A DNA stretch of 64,000 nt, from NCBI RefSeq assembly GCF_000235505.1, contig NZ_JH379027.1:310001-374000 (forward strand), read 5' to 3'. Source of the DNA: Hungatella hathewayi WAL-18680 (GTDB lineage: Bacteria > Bacillota > Clostridia > Lachnospirales > Lachnospiraceae). The position numbers and the translations under genes are program-made. The notes under the pieces were generated by a model. The model did not search any database and had not been told where the DNA came from. It saw nothing but the letters and a program-made list of their open reading frames with translations. Each line of letters begins with the position of its first letter. Position 1 is the stretch's first letter. Shown one piece after another: positions 32,657 to 41,868 of the stretch.

Positions 32657-33670
32657 TTAACAGGTTTTCGTGGCATTTACAAATTCATTCAGTTTCGCGT
32701 AGGCCATACCCGAGTCAATCAGCTCAGCCGCCCTTCGCACACAGTCTTTGATGGTGCAGTCATCAATGCCCAGATACAAACTCATGGCGGAATTCAAAAT
32801 CACGATATCCCGCTTCGCCCCCTTCAGTTCTCCTGATAAAATGTCTCTGGTTATCTGCGCGTTCTCCTCCGGCGTCCCTCCGATGATATCGGACAGCTCA
32901 TAGCGGGAAAGTCCCACCTCCTCAGGAGTGATATCATAAGCCTTTAATTTCCCAAACCGGATTTCACACACGTGTGTGGGCCCGGTCACCGTGGCCTCAT
33001 CCAGTCCGTCCGCACCGCAGACCACCAGCCCGCGGGTAACGCCCAGATTGCTCAGCACTTTGGCCAGCGGCTCCACCAGCGATTTATCATACACGCCCAA
33101 CAGCTGCATGGTAGCCCCCGCCGGGTTGGACAGCGGCCCCAGGATATTGAAGATGGTCCGTATGGCCAGTTCTTTTCTCACCGGCGCCGCATATTTCATG
33201 GAGGAGTGGTATGCCTGTGCAAACATGAAGCACATCCCCGTTTCCTCCAGCAGCTTCTCGGACTGCTCCGCCGTCAGCGCCAGATTCACGCCAAGCTGTT
33301 CCAGCACGTCGGCGGCCCCGCTCTTGCTGGACACGCTGCGGTTGCCGTGTTTGGCCACTGGGACACCGCCCGCGGCTACCACGAAAGCGCTTGTGGTGGA
33401 AATGTTGAAGGTACCCACCTCGTCGCCGCCGGTGCCCACAATATCAATCACATCGAAGGACGGTGTCAGTTTCAATGCCTTTTCCCGCATCACCGCCGCG
33501 CAGGCCGTGATTTCCTCGATGCTTTCTCCCTTCATCCGAAGCCCTGTCAGAAATGACGCCATCTGCGCCTGTGTGGCTTCCCCGTTCATAATTTCTCCCA
33601 TTACCTGTTTTGCGGTATCAAAGTCAAGATTTTTCCGCTCCGTTACGTCGTGAATTGCCTGCTGTATCAT
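32657..33670 (-). CDS. trpD: Anthranilate phosphoribosyltransferase
   Basis: Second step of tryptophan synthesis, transferring phosphoribose from PRPP to anthranilate. The 337-residue protein has the PRPP loop VGTGGDEVGTFNIST and the KHGNRSVSSKSG motif. The start overlaps the trpG stop (ATGA), with GGAGGTAAT upstream. The frame stays open far upstream, but that part lies across trpG in another frame and is not real. Confidence 0.96.
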   Translation of the reverse strand: MIQQAIHDVTERKNLDFDTAKQVMGEIMNGEATQAQMASFLTGLRMKGESIEEITACAAVMREKALKLTPSFDVIDIVGTGGDEVGTFNISTTSAFVVAAGGVPVAKHGNRSVSSKSGAADVLEQLGVNLALTAEQSEKLLEETGMCFMFAQAYHSSMKYAAPVRKELAIRTIFNILGPLSNPAGATMQLLGVYDKSLVEPLAKVLSNLGVTRGLVVCGADGLDEATVTGPTHVCEIRFGKLKAYDITPEEVGLSRYELSDIIGGTPEENAQITRDILSGELKGAKRDIVILNSAMSLYLGIDDCTIKDCVRRAAELIDSGMAYAKLNEFVNATKTC

Positions 33671-34239
33671 AAGATTACCTCCAAAAAATTTTTCAATATT
33701 ACCATACCGTCCGGCGTCATAATCGATTCCGGATGGAACTGAAGTCCATAGATAGGAAACTTTCGGTGCTGTACCGCCATGATTTCCCCCATATCGTCCT
33801 GAGCCGCAATCAGAAGCTCGTCGGGAAGGGTCTCCCTGGAAGCGATCAAGGAATGGTATCTCGCCGCCGGAATCTGATCCGGCAGTCCCGCAAACAGGGG
33901 ACAGCCTGGGTTCAGGGAAATGATACTCTGCTTCCCGTGCATCAACTTTTTCGCGTGGACGATGGCGGCGCCAAACACTTCGCAGATGGCTTGATGCCCC
34001 AGGCAGACGCCCAGGATGGGGACGATACCCTTCATCTCCCGTATCACATCCTCGCATACTCCCGCGTTTTTCGGATAACCTGGTCCGGGAGAGAGAATCA
34101 CGTGGCTGGGATGCAGCTCTTTGATTTCATCAACGGTCATCTCGTCATTCCGGATCACCCGGATATCCGGCGTCAGACTTCCGAAGAGCTGAACCAGATT
34201 GTAGGAAAAACTGTCATAATTATCAATCAGCAGTATCAT
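33667..34239 (-). CDS. trpG: Anthranilate synthase glutamine amidotransferase component
   Basis: Supplies ammonia from glutamine to TrpE. The 190-residue class I amidotransferase has the nucleophile Cys79 in GVCLGHQ and the His/Glu pair in FHPES. It starts at the last base of the trpE stop region and overlaps trpD by four bases. A stand-alone protein here, not fused to TrpD. It may also serve para-aminobenzoate synthesis, as in Bacillus, but no pab genes are nearby. Confidence 0.95.
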   Translation of the reverse strand: MILLIDNYDSFSYNLVQLFGSLTPDIRVIRNDEMTVDEIKELHPSHVILSPGPGYPKNAGVCEDVIREMKGIVPILGVCLGHQAICEVFGAAIVHAKKLMHGKQSIISLNPGCPLFAGLPDQIPAARYHSLIASRETLPDELLIAAQDDMGEIMAVQHRKFPIYGLQFHPESIMTPDGMVILKNFLEVIL

Positions 34240-35714
34240 CAGTCATTCACCTCCCTGGCTTTTAAGATGGCATTGATAACGGCTCCCGCCTTGTTGGCGG
34301 ATTCTTCGTATTCCAATTCCGGAACACTGTCTGCCACAATGCCGCCTCCCGCCTGAACATACACCTTGTGGTTTCTCTTCACCGCCATGCGGATGGCGAT
34401 GCAGGTATCCATGTTGCCGGTAAAGTCCAGATATCCCAGCGCCCCGCCGTAGATGCCCCGCGGCACCTGCTCCAGTTCGTCAATAATTTCACAAGCCCTG
34501 ATTTTAGGCGCTCCCGACAGCGTTCCCGCCGGCAGCACGGCTTCGATGGCGGAGCAGCCGTCACAGTCCGGCCGGATATCACCCTCCACCTGGGAGCAGA
34601 TGTGCATAATCCGGGAGTATTTGTGGATCATTTTGTATCCGGTGACTTCCACGGTGGAAAACTTTGAGATTCTTCCCAAATCGTTTCTTCCCAAATCCAC
34701 CAGCATGTTGTGCTCTGCCAGCTCCTTCTCGTCGGCCAGCAGTTCGGCTTCCAGTCTGGTGTCCTCCTCCGGTGTGGCGCCTCTTGGTCTGGAACCGGCC
34801 ACCGGGAAAGTAGTCAGCCGTCCCTGCTTCAGCCGTACCAGGGTCTCCGGCGAGGTGCTCATGATTTCGTCGTCGTCCAGCTTCATGTACACCATGTAGG
34901 GAGACGGATTGGTGGTCCGCAGCACCCGGTAGGCATTTAACAGGCTGCCCTCATAGGGACTGGAAAACTGTCGGGAGATAACCGCCTGGAAAATGTCTCC
35001 GTCCACGATATACTCCTTCGTCCTCTCCACCATCCGGCAGTAGTCTTCTTTTGAGACATTGCAAGTGAATTCCGGCTTGTCGGTGGTGACGGATTTGGCC
35101 AGCGGCGCATTACTCTGTATCAGCCGCGCGATGGATTCCAGCTCCCCGCAGGCCCTGCCGTACTGCTCCATCACGTTGTCAGTTTTCATGTTGACCACGA
35201 TGGATATCTTTTGCTTCAAATGGTCGTAGGCGATGACCTTGTCAAACAGCATCAAATCATAATCGCTGCCGTCATCTTGTTTCAGTTTCAGCGTCGGCTC
35301 CGCGTACTGGATCATGGAGTAGGAAAAATATCCCACGAAGCCTCCGGTAAACGGCGGCAGTCCCTCGATGACCGGCGCCTTGTAATCTTTCAGGATATCC
35401 CGAAGGACATCCAGCGGCTTGCTGGTTTTGACGGAGCGCCTTGTATGCTCCTCCCCGGAGGAATCCTCCACGTCCACGGTGCCGTTCTTGCAGGTCAATC
35501 TCATAATCGGGTTAAATCCCAGGAAAGAATAGCGTCCCCAGGTCTCACCGCCCTCAATGCTTTCCAGCAGATAGAACCGGGTGCTCTTTTCCGCGATGCG
35601 GCGAAGAAGGGTGATTGGCGTCACCACATCCGCGTAAACTTCCCGGCAGAGTGGAATTCGTTTGTAATACTTTGCGAGTTTTGTAATTTCCTCACAGTCT
35701 GGTGTGATAATCAT
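34239..35714 (-). CDS. trpE: Anthranilate synthase component I
   Basis: Converts chorismate and ammonia to anthranilate, the committed step of tryptophan synthesis. The 491-residue protein has the N-terminal LLES feedback-inhibition element (FYLLESIEGGETWGRYSFLG) and the C-terminal chorismate-binding core with AGSRPRG, DLGRNDLGR and GTLSGAPKIRA. It is first in the operon and preceded by AAAGGAG and a Trp T-box leader. Confidence 0.97.
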   Translation of the reverse strand: MIITPDCEEITKLAKYYKRIPLCREVYADVVTPITLLRRIAEKSTRFYLLESIEGGETWGRYSFLGFNPIMRLTCKNGTVDVEDSSGEEHTRRSVKTSKPLDVLRDILKDYKAPVIEGLPPFTGGFVGYFSYSMIQYAEPTLKLKQDDGSDYDLMLFDKVIAYDHLKQKISIVVNMKTDNVMEQYGRACGELESIARLIQSNAPLAKSVTTDKPEFTCNVSKEDYCRMVERTKEYIVDGDIFQAVISRQFSSPYEGSLLNAYRVLRTTNPSPYMVYMKLDDDEIMSTSPETLVRLKQGRLTTFPVAGSRPRGATPEEDTRLEAELLADEKELAEHNMLVDLGRNDLGRISKFSTVEVTGYKMIHKYSRIMHICSQVEGDIRPDCDGCSAIEAVLPAGTLSGAPKIRACEIIDELEQVPRGIYGGALGYLDFTGNMDTCIAIRMAVKRNHKVYVQAGGGIVADSVPELEYEESANKAGAVINAILKAREVND

Positions 35715-35760
35715 AGTGCGTTTCTCCTTTCCTGATGATATTTAAAATAATTGAAATAAT

Positions 35761-36060
35761 AAAAAAAGACTTCTGCCCCTCGAAAGGGACAAAAGTCTTG
35801 AATTAACTTCTGCGGTACCACCCAAATTGGCGTAAACTACGCCCACTCAAAAATGCACTAACATGCATCTCCCCTTGGTAACGGATAGGAACCCCGTCGC
35901 CACCTACTCTCCATGAATACTGATAAATATGGATTTCAAAGCGCCCTCGCAAGTCCATTCGGATGAATTATTAAGACCTTCTTCCACCATATGAAGGCTC
36001 TCTGTGCAAAATAGAAACATCTTACTTACTCTTGCTCACCGGTTTGTTTGGTGATATTTA
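35761..36060 (-). promoter_or_regulatory. Tryptophan T-box leader of the trp operon
   Basis: On the minus strand the leader carries the T-box sequence TGGGTGGTACCGCA (35811-35824) and a terminator (GACTTTTG...CAGAAGTC followed by seven T, 35761-35797). The Stem I specifier region reads GAA-TGG-ACT, putting a Trp codon at 35957-35955. Uncharged tRNA-Trp would stabilise the antiterminator and switch on trpE. This fills most of the gene-free stretch 35715-36210. Confidence 0.93.
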
Positions 36061-36070
36061 ATTGTGCTTT

Positions 36071-36099
36071 AGTATATTACAGCGAAAAAGAAATGTCAA
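36071..36099 (-). promoter_or_regulatory. SigmaA promoter of the trp operon
   Basis: On the minus strand: TTGACA (36099-36094), 17-bp spacer, TATACT (36076-36071), placing the transcript start just before the T-box leader. Confidence 0.85.
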
Positions 36100-36140
36100 C
36101 TAAATTTTGGAAAAAATTTTAAACCTTATGTAAAAGAAGT

Positions 36141-36169
36141 GTATAAATTCCTCAATTTTACAGATACTA
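36141..36169 (+). promoter_or_regulatory. Candidate sigmaG-like promoter of spoVT
   Basis: GTATA at 36141-36145, 17-bp spacer and GATACTA at 36163-36169 resemble the forespore sigmaG consensus (GYATA, CATACTA). In Bacillus, spoVT is sigmaG-dependent. One base of the -10 differs, so this is tentative. Confidence 0.4.
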
Positions 36170-36210
36170 CTTCCAGAAACGGATAGTACAGTAAATGGAG
36201 GAATAATTTT

Positions 36211-36759
36211 ATGAAAGCTACGGGAATCGTAAGAAGAATTGATGATTTGGGGAGGGTAGTAATACCAAAGGAGATTCGTAGAACACTTCGTCTGCGGGAG
36301 GGAACGCCACTGGAGATTTTCACGGACAGAGAGGGAGAAATCATTTTAAAGAAGTATTCTCCTATGGTGGAACTGACTGCATTTTCCGGTCAATATGCGG
36401 AAGCCATGGCCCAGTCGACCGGGATGATTGTATGTATTACGGACAGAGACCAGGTGATTGCCGTGTCCGGCGGCTCCAAGAAGGACATGATACAGAAGAC
36501 TATCAGCAAGCAGCTGGAGCATATCATCGGAGAGCGCAACGTGGTGATGGCATCCAAGGATGACAAGGCGTTTATCTCCCTGACCTCCGATGAGATGGAG
36601 GGCATCACAGCCCAGGTGATTGCGCCAATTATCTGCGAGGGCGATGCCATCGGCTCAGTGGCCTTACTTAGCAGGGATGCCAAAGCAAAATTCGGAGATA
36701 TGGAAATGAAGCTGGTCTTGACAGCCGCCGCCTTCCTGGGACGCCAGATGGAGGCATAA
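36211..36759 (+). CDS. spoVT: Stage V sporulation protein T (AbrB-family regulator)
   Basis: Forespore regulator that tunes sigmaG-dependent genes and spore germination. The 182-residue protein has the AbrB swapped-hairpin DNA-binding domain at residues 1-50 (ATGIVRRIDDLGRVVIPKEI) and a GAF-like sensor from about 60 to the end, the full SpoVT layout. GGAGGAAT lies before the start. A bidirectional terminator follows. Confidence 0.95.
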   Translation: MKATGIVRRIDDLGRVVIPKEIRRTLRLREGTPLEIFTDREGEIILKKYSPMVELTAFSGQYAEAMAQSTGMIVCITDRDQVIAVSGGSKKDMIQKTISKQLEHIIGERNVVMASKDDKAFISLTSDEMEGITAQVIAPIICEGDAIGSVALLSRDAKAKFGDMEMKLVLTAAAFLGRQMEA

Positions 36760-36780
36760 GACAAATAGACAGAGAAATGA

Positions 36781-36819
36781 AAAAAGAGGGGATTGCCTGT
36801 CACGCAATGCCCTCTTTTT
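36781..36819. terminator. Bidirectional terminator between spoVT and the histidine kinase gene
   Basis: Arms AAAAAGAGGGGATTGC and GCAATGCCCTCTTTTT. It serves spoVT on the plus strand. Its right arm also encodes the last codons and stop of the minus-strand kinase gene, an unusually tight arrangement. Confidence 0.82.
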
Positions 36820-38116
36820 CCAATGCCAGCATAATGCTGACGGTAAAGGTATGTTCCTCATGGCTGATTTTCATGTCGCCCTCGTATTTTTCCACCACGG
36901 TGGAGACGTTGGAGAGGCCGATGCCGCAGAAGGTTTCTCCGGTTTTGGTGCTCTCGTAGCGGGCGCCGCTCATGTGGTATTCTCCGTTGAAGGAGTTGGT
37001 GATGCTGATGACAAGAAATGCCTTGCGGAACAGGATTTCCACATTGATAAATTTGCGGATGGAGTCGTCGGTGATTCGCTCGCAGGCTTCCACCGCGTTG
37101 TCCAGAAGGTTCCCCAGGATGATGCACATGTCCACATTTTCGATGGGAAGGGTAGGCGGAATCATGATGTTGGTGGTGAAGGCGATGTGGGCTTCCTCCG
37201 CCTGGAGCTTGGTGCGGCTTAACATGATGTTGACCATCCGGTTCCCGCTGCTGACGGGGACCGTTAAATGGTTGGTGGAATCGTAGATTCCGTTGATATA
37301 TTCCAGGGCCTGGCCGTACTGCTCCATCTGAAGCAGGGAGACAAGGCTGTGTAAGTGGCGTTTTAAATCGTGGCGCAGGGCCGTGATTTCCGTCTGGGCT
37401 TCCTCCACCTGTTTGTAGTAGTCGGTCTGCATGGACAGCAGCTGGTCGGCCATAATCCGCTTCTGGCGCACCTCGTTGATGATAAAGGTCTTGTCCACCA
37501 GGTAGAACAGAAAGAAGGTGGTGCACATGAGGATTCCGGCAATATCGGAATACAGAAGAAAGGTGTTGTCCCGCACGGAAAACAGGTGGATGGATATGAG
37601 CAGGATGCCAAAGGGATAGATGTAGCTGATAATGGCATACAGCGTCAGCTTGTTAGAGTCGTGCATCTTGCGGAACTGGACAAACAGCAGGGTGAACAGG
37701 AAAAATAAAATGCAGGCCAGCATCTGGGACGCGGCGCCCTGAACGAAATTGCTGGGCAGCGCCGGTATCTTCTGATGCACCAGTCCCATAATCAGGACGG
37801 AAGCTATCAGCTTGCAGGAATAGTTCAAAAACACGAACAGGCAGGCCACTAAAACCTTAATCTGATTGGAGTCCTGGTAGAACAGACAGGCAATCAGAAG
37901 CGAGAACAGACAGTAGAAAAACCAGGCGCTGAACAGCGGAAAATCCTGCACATAGGTCACCATCTGAAACAGAAAGTAGACCAGAAAGGCCCCCCGGATA
38001 AGATACCGCGGCAGCGCCTTGGGGTGCAGGAAGGTCTGGCAGAGCCAGAAGAATATCCAGGTCTCAGCCATAGACAAAAGCAGGCTGTTAATCAGGTGGT
38101 AGACGGACGGCATCAT
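36800..38116 (-). CDS. AgrC-like sensor histidine kinase (GHKL type)
   Basis: A 438-residue membrane sensor. Residues ~1-215 form six or seven hydrophobic segments, as in AgrC-type peptide sensors. The cytoplasmic part has the phosphoacceptor box LRHDLKRHLHSL, the N box LGNLLDNAVEAC and the G box FCGIGLSN. It overlaps the response-regulator stop upstream (ATGA). No AgrB/AgrD peptide genes are nearby, so the signal is unknown. Confidence 0.88.
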   Translation of the reverse strand: MMPSVYHLINSLLLSMAETWIFFWLCQTFLHPKALPRYLIRGAFLVYFLFQMVTYVQDFPLFSAWFFYCLFSLLIACLFYQDSNQIKVLVACLFVFLNYSCKLIASVLIMGLVHQKIPALPSNFVQGAASQMLACILFFLFTLLFVQFRKMHDSNKLTLYAIISYIYPFGILLISIHLFSVRDNTFLLYSDIAGILMCTTFFLFYLVDKTFIINEVRQKRIMADQLLSMQTDYYKQVEEAQTEITALRHDLKRHLHSLVSLLQMEQYGQALEYINGIYDSTNHLTVPVSSGNRMVNIMLSRTKLQAEEAHIAFTTNIMIPPTLPIENVDMCIILGNLLDNAVEACERITDDSIRKFINVEILFRKAFLVISITNSFNGEYHMSGARYESTKTGETFCGIGLSNVSTVVEKYEGDMKISHEEHTFTVSIMLALEKEGIA

Positions 38117-38823
38117 AGGTGGGCCTCCATATAGCTGAGAAATTCATGGCTGACATCCTTGCGCTTGTGCTTGCTCATAGGGATGACGTCCTGGTTGTCC
38201 ATAGTAACCGATTCCTTGAAAATGTTTCGGACCCGGCTGATATTTACCAGGAAGCTCTTATGGATCCGGATAAAGCCGTGGGGCCTTAATTCCTCCTCCA
38301 GTGCGCTGATGGTTCCTGTAAAGGAGAAACGCCCCTCCTCAGCAACGACCTGAATGGTGCGGATATTGGATTCCAGGTAGTAAATATGCTCCGTCATCAG
38401 CTTGGTAGTGCCGGTTTTGGACGGAAAGGTGAAAAAGGAATTCCGCTGCTGAATCAGGTGGTCCAGCGTGTTGCGGACGGCATTCAGAAAATCCTCCTTC
38501 ACCACCGGTTTTACCAGATAGCGGCAGGCGTTCACCAGATACCCATCCACCGCGTAGTCCACGGTGGCCGTCACAATCAGGATAGGAAGACTCTCATCCA
38601 CTTTCCGAATCTCCTTGGCCACCTCAATGCCGTTCATCTCCTCCATCCGCATATCCAGTATCAGCAGGTCGTAAAATTGCTTCTTCTGATAGTCCTTAAT
38701 CAAATCAATTCCGTTGCTATAAGTATAAATCTGAATGGGATAATGCTCCTGCAATTCAGACAAATATTCCGTGAGCTGTAATGTATCCTCTGCGCTGTCG
38801 TCGCAGCATACGATTCTGAACAT
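38113..38823 (-). CDS. LytTR-family response regulator (AgrA-like)
   Basis: Partner of the GHKL kinase. The 236-residue protein has a receiver domain (acidic CCDDS, phosphoacceptor Asp in LLILDMRM, and a KPV lysine) and a C-terminal LytTR DNA-binding domain (IRIHKSFLVNISRV). Start at 38823 follows GGGGGAA. LytTR proteins bind direct repeats; I did not find an obvious target in the window. Confidence 0.9.
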   Translation of the reverse strand: MFRIVCCDDSAEDTLQLTEYLSELQEHYPIQIYTYSNGIDLIKDYQKKQFYDLLILDMRMEEMNGIEVAKEIRKVDESLPILIVTATVDYAVDGYLVNACRYLVKPVVKEDFLNAVRNTLDHLIQQRNSFFTFPSKTGTTKLMTEHIYYLESNIRTIQVVAEEGRFSFTGTISALEEELRPHGFIRIHKSFLVNISRVRNIFKESVTMDNQDVIPMSKHKRKDVSHEFLSYMEAHL

Positions 38824-38872
38824 GATAAATTCCCCCAATGATGTGTCTTAAAGTGTTCAAAAGCTACTGTAC

Positions 38873-38901
38873 ATTATAGTCTTGCACGGGTAAAAAAGCA
38901 A
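38873..38901 (-). promoter_or_regulatory. Promoter of the two-component operon
   Basis: On the minus strand: TTGCTT, 17-bp spacer, TATAAT. Confidence 0.6.
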
Positions 38902-38976
38902 ATGGATTTGACCGATTATGACACTGGATTTATCGATTTTGCAGGGCATATTGAATTTAGAAATTTAAGGAGTAAA

Positions 38977-39063
38977 ATGAGTCTCGACAAGACAAAAGGA
39001 AAGACAAGGGGGAAGGTTTTATGCCTGAATCAAAGGGAGCCGCGTCAGGCGGCACAGGGATGA
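38977..39063 (+). CDS. Short upstream ORF (28 codons) before the amino-acid permease
   Basis: ATG at 38977 has a good AAGGAG site and encodes a basic 28-residue peptide beginning MSLDKTKGKTRGK. Its stop (39061-39063) overlaps an internal Met codon of the permease frame at 39060 (ATGA), so it could couple translation to a shorter permease form. It may be a chance ORF; no homologue is recognised. Confidence 0.3.
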   Translation: MSLDKTKGKTRGKVLCLNQREPRQAAQG

Positions 39064-40451
39064 AAAAGACATTATCCATCTGGAACTTTTTTACCATCGG
39101 ATTCGGCGCCATCATCGGTACCGGATGGGTGCTGCTGGTAGGTGACTGGATGGTAATCGGCGGCGGTCCTATCGCGGCTATGATTGCATTTTTAATCGGC
39201 GCTATTTTCCTGCTTCCAATCGGAGCGGTGTTCGGAGAGCTGACAGCAGCCATTCCCATATCGGGTGGCATCATTGAGTACGTAGACAGGACTTACGGCA
39301 ACAACATGTCCTACATAACCGGCTGGTTTCTGGCTCTTGGAAACGGCATTCTGTGTCCGTGGGAAGCCATCGCCATCTCCACGCTGGTATCTGATATGTT
39401 CGGGGGTCTGTTCCCGATTTTAAGAGCCGTGAAGCTCTATACCATCATGGGAGCGGATGTGTATCTGTTTCCGACGGTGATTGCACTGGGGTTTGCATTT
39501 TACGTGATTTCGCTGAACTTCAGAGGAGCCAGCGCGGCGGCAAAGCTCCAGGCATTTCTGACCAAGGCGCTGCTTGCAGGCATGCTTTTAGCTATGGGCA
39601 TCTCCTTTATCAAGGGCGGTCCATCCAACATTCTGCCGGCATTTTCAAAGGCCACTGGCCCAAGCTCCACCACCAGCGCAAACAATATGTTTGCCGGAAT
39701 TATCTCCGTGCTGGTGATGACACCGTTCTTCTATGCCGGGTTTGACACGATTCCCCAGCAGGCGGAGGAAGCGGCGGAAGGACTTGACTGGAACAAGTTT
39801 GGCAAGGTTATCAGTATGGCGCTTTTGGCAGCCGGCGGTTTTTACATGATTTGTATCTATTCCTTCGGTACCATCATTCCTTGGACCGAATTTGTACAGA
39901 GTACGGTACCGGCACTGGCGTGTCTGAAAAATATCAATATGGTTCTGTATGTGGCCATGCTGATTATCGCTACATTAGGGCCTATGGGACCCATGAATTC
40001 CTTCTATGGGGCCACAAGCCGTATCATGCTGGCGATGGGGCGTAAAGGACAGCTTCCGTCCTCCTTCGCGGAGATTGATGGAAAGAGCGGTGCTCCGAAA
40101 ATGGCAAATATGGTTCTGGCGGTGCTGACCGTAGTGGGACCGTTCCTGGGCAAAAATATGCTGGTTTCGCTGACCAACGTATCGGCGCTGGCCTTCATTT
40201 TCTCCTGCACCATGGTGAGCTTTGCCTGTCTGAAAATGAGAAAGACGGAGCCGGACCTGCCTCGTCCTTACAAGGTACCTGGCGGCAAGCTTGGCATCAG
40301 TATGGCGTGTCTGGCGGGAAGTATTATTATTGCACTGATGGTAGTACCCTTCAGCCCTGCGGCCTTAAAGCCGGTAGAGTGGGCGATTGTGGCCGGATGG
40401 CTGGTGATTGGTCTGATTTTAAAAGCGGTTTCTTCAAAGAAAAGCGCTTAA
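39021..40451 (+). CDS. APC-superfamily amino-acid permease
   Basis: A 476-residue membrane transporter with about twelve hydrophobic segments and the APC first-helix motif GFGAIIGTGWVLL that binds substrate. It probably imports an amino acid or peptide-derived amine by proton symport or exchange. GGGGGAAGG precedes ATG 39021; Met14 at 39060 is an alternative start. The amidohydrolase 36 bp downstream is likely co-transcribed and may act on the imported compound. Confidence 0.85.
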   Translation: MPESKGAASGGTGMKKTLSIWNFFTIGFGAIIGTGWVLLVGDWMVIGGGPIAAMIAFLIGAIFLLPIGAVFGELTAAIPISGGIIEYVDRTYGNNMSYITGWFLALGNGILCPWEAIAISTLVSDMFGGLFPILRAVKLYTIMGADVYLFPTVIALGFAFYVISLNFRGASAAAKLQAFLTKALLAGMLLAMGISFIKGGPSNILPAFSKATGPSSTTSANNMFAGIISVLVMTPFFYAGFDTIPQQAEEAAEGLDWNKFGKVISMALLAAGGFYMICIYSFGTIIPWTEFVQSTVPALACLKNINMVLYVAMLIIATLGPMGPMNSFYGATSRIMLAMGRKGQLPSSFAEIDGKSGAPKMANMVLAVLTVVGPFLGKNMLVSLTNVSALAFIFSCTMVSFACLKMRKTEPDLPRPYKVPGGKLGISMACLAGSIIIALMVVPFSPAALKPVEWAIVAGWLVIGLILKAVSSKKSA

Positions 40452-40487
40452 AATATATTTTTAAATTTCATAAAGGAGGATTCACAT

Positions 40488-41729
40488 ATGAACAAAGTTG
40501 CATTTCGCGGCGGTCTTTTGATTGACGGTACCGGCGCAGAGCCAGTAAAAAACAGTCTGGTGCTGGTAGAGGACGACAAGATTGTCTATGCAGGCGCTGA
40601 CAAGGAAGTGACAGATTATGAGGTAAAAGACATCACAGGTAAGACCATTATGCCAGGTCTGATTGACTCCCATCTTCATTTCTCCGGTAACTTGACTGAC
40701 GATGACAGTGACTGGGTACTGGAGGATGTGGTTCAGAAATCGGTTGTTGCCGTTCAGCAGGCTCATGAGTGTCTGGAGAATGGTCTGACCACTGTTGGTG
40801 AGATTGGGCGCAACGGTATCGCTATCCGTAACATGGTAGAGGCCGGCGTGATGAAAGGACCTCGTGTGGTAGCTACCGGACTTGGCTTCTGCCGCACCGC
40901 TGGACATGGCGATTCCCACAAACTGTTACGGGAGCATAACGACCTGGCTCATCCGTGGGCAGAGCGCGTTGACAGCCCATGGGATTTGAGAAAGGCAGTG
41001 AGAAGAAGACTGCGCGATAACCCTGACGCTATCAAAATCTGGTCAACAGGCGGCGGTATCTGGCGCTGGGACCAGAAGCTTGACCAGCATTATACACTGG
41101 AGGAAATCCAGGCAGTGGTTGACGAGTGCAACATGGTACATATTCCGGTATGGTCCCATGCGGAAGGCTACGGCGGAGCTCTTGATTCCGCAAAAGCCGG
41201 CGTTCATTTAATCATCCACGGACAGACCTTAAATGACGAGTGTCTGGACATTATGGCGGCTAAGGGCATCTACTTCTGTCCGACCATCCAGTTTCTGCAT
41301 GAATGGTTCAAGACCTATGCTCCGCCATACATCCCGGAGGTACATGACCAGTATCCTGGTGAAACCGTGGCAGAGAAAGAGTTAAACCGTGTTTATGCAA
41401 ACCTTAGAAAAGCAAAAGACAAAGGCATCGGCCTGACCATCGGTTCCGACTCCTTCTGCTCCAGCCTGACTCCTTATGGCACAACGGCTATCGGCGAGAT
41501 GTACTCCTTCGTAGAGTGCGCAGGCATCAGCCCGATGGATACCATCATGGCAGCAACCAAGGTTGGCGCCGAGATGCTGAAGGTTGACGACGTGACAGGA
41601 ACCCTGACCCCAGGTAAGAGCGCAGATCTGCTGGTTATCAACGGCAATCCGCTGGAGAATATCCGCGCCATCGCAGTTGACAACATGGATGTTATCATGA
41701 AAGAGGGTTATTTCGTAAGAAACAACTAA
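40488..41729 (+). CDS. Prolidase/imidazolonepropionase-like metal amidohydrolase
   Basis: A 413-residue amidohydrolase with metal-binding DSHLHFSG near residue 60, a probable carboxylated Lys in AIKIWSTGGG near 185, the SHAEG and IHG His ligands, and the final Asp in IGSDSF. Relatives include Xaa-Pro dipeptidases and N-acyl-amino-acid hydrolases, so a dipeptide or acylated amino acid is the likely substrate. No signal peptide. It is paired with the upstream permease and followed by a strong terminator. Confidence 0.8.
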   Translation: MNKVAFRGGLLIDGTGAEPVKNSLVLVEDDKIVYAGADKEVTDYEVKDITGKTIMPGLIDSHLHFSGNLTDDDSDWVLEDVVQKSVVAVQQAHECLENGLTTVGEIGRNGIAIRNMVEAGVMKGPRVVATGLGFCRTAGHGDSHKLLREHNDLAHPWAERVDSPWDLRKAVRRRLRDNPDAIKIWSTGGGIWRWDQKLDQHYTLEEIQAVVDECNMVHIPVWSHAEGYGGALDSAKAGVHLIIHGQTLNDECLDIMAAKGIYFCPTIQFLHEWFKTYAPPYIPEVHDQYPGETVAEKELNRVYANLRKAKDKGIGLTIGSDSFCSSLTPYGTTAIGEMYSFVECAGISPMDTIMAATKVGAEMLKVDDVTGTLTPGKSADLLVINGNPLENIRAIAVDNMDVIMKEGYFVRNN

Positions 41730-41740
41730 GGAATAAGGCG

Positions 41741-41794
41741 AATGAGCGCCTCAATGGGCCGTGATGCGGCTTTGAGGCGCTCATTCCTTTTTTG
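41741..41794 (+). terminator. Terminator after the amidohydrolase gene
   Basis: Perfect 15-bp arms GAATGAGCGCCTCAA and TTGAGGCGCTCATTC with a 17-base loop, then CCTTTTTT. Confidence 0.9.
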
Positions 41795-41868
41795 GCTGAT
41801 GACTGGCATTCAGGCTATCTTTTTCTTTCGGATTCTGCTATGATGAAGAAAAAATGGAGGGCAGGTAT

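Noticed and set aside
33671-34057. Upstream extension of trpD by about 130 codons
   Set aside because: It crosses trpG in another frame; the ATGA overlap and ribosome site at 33670 give a normal TrpD length.
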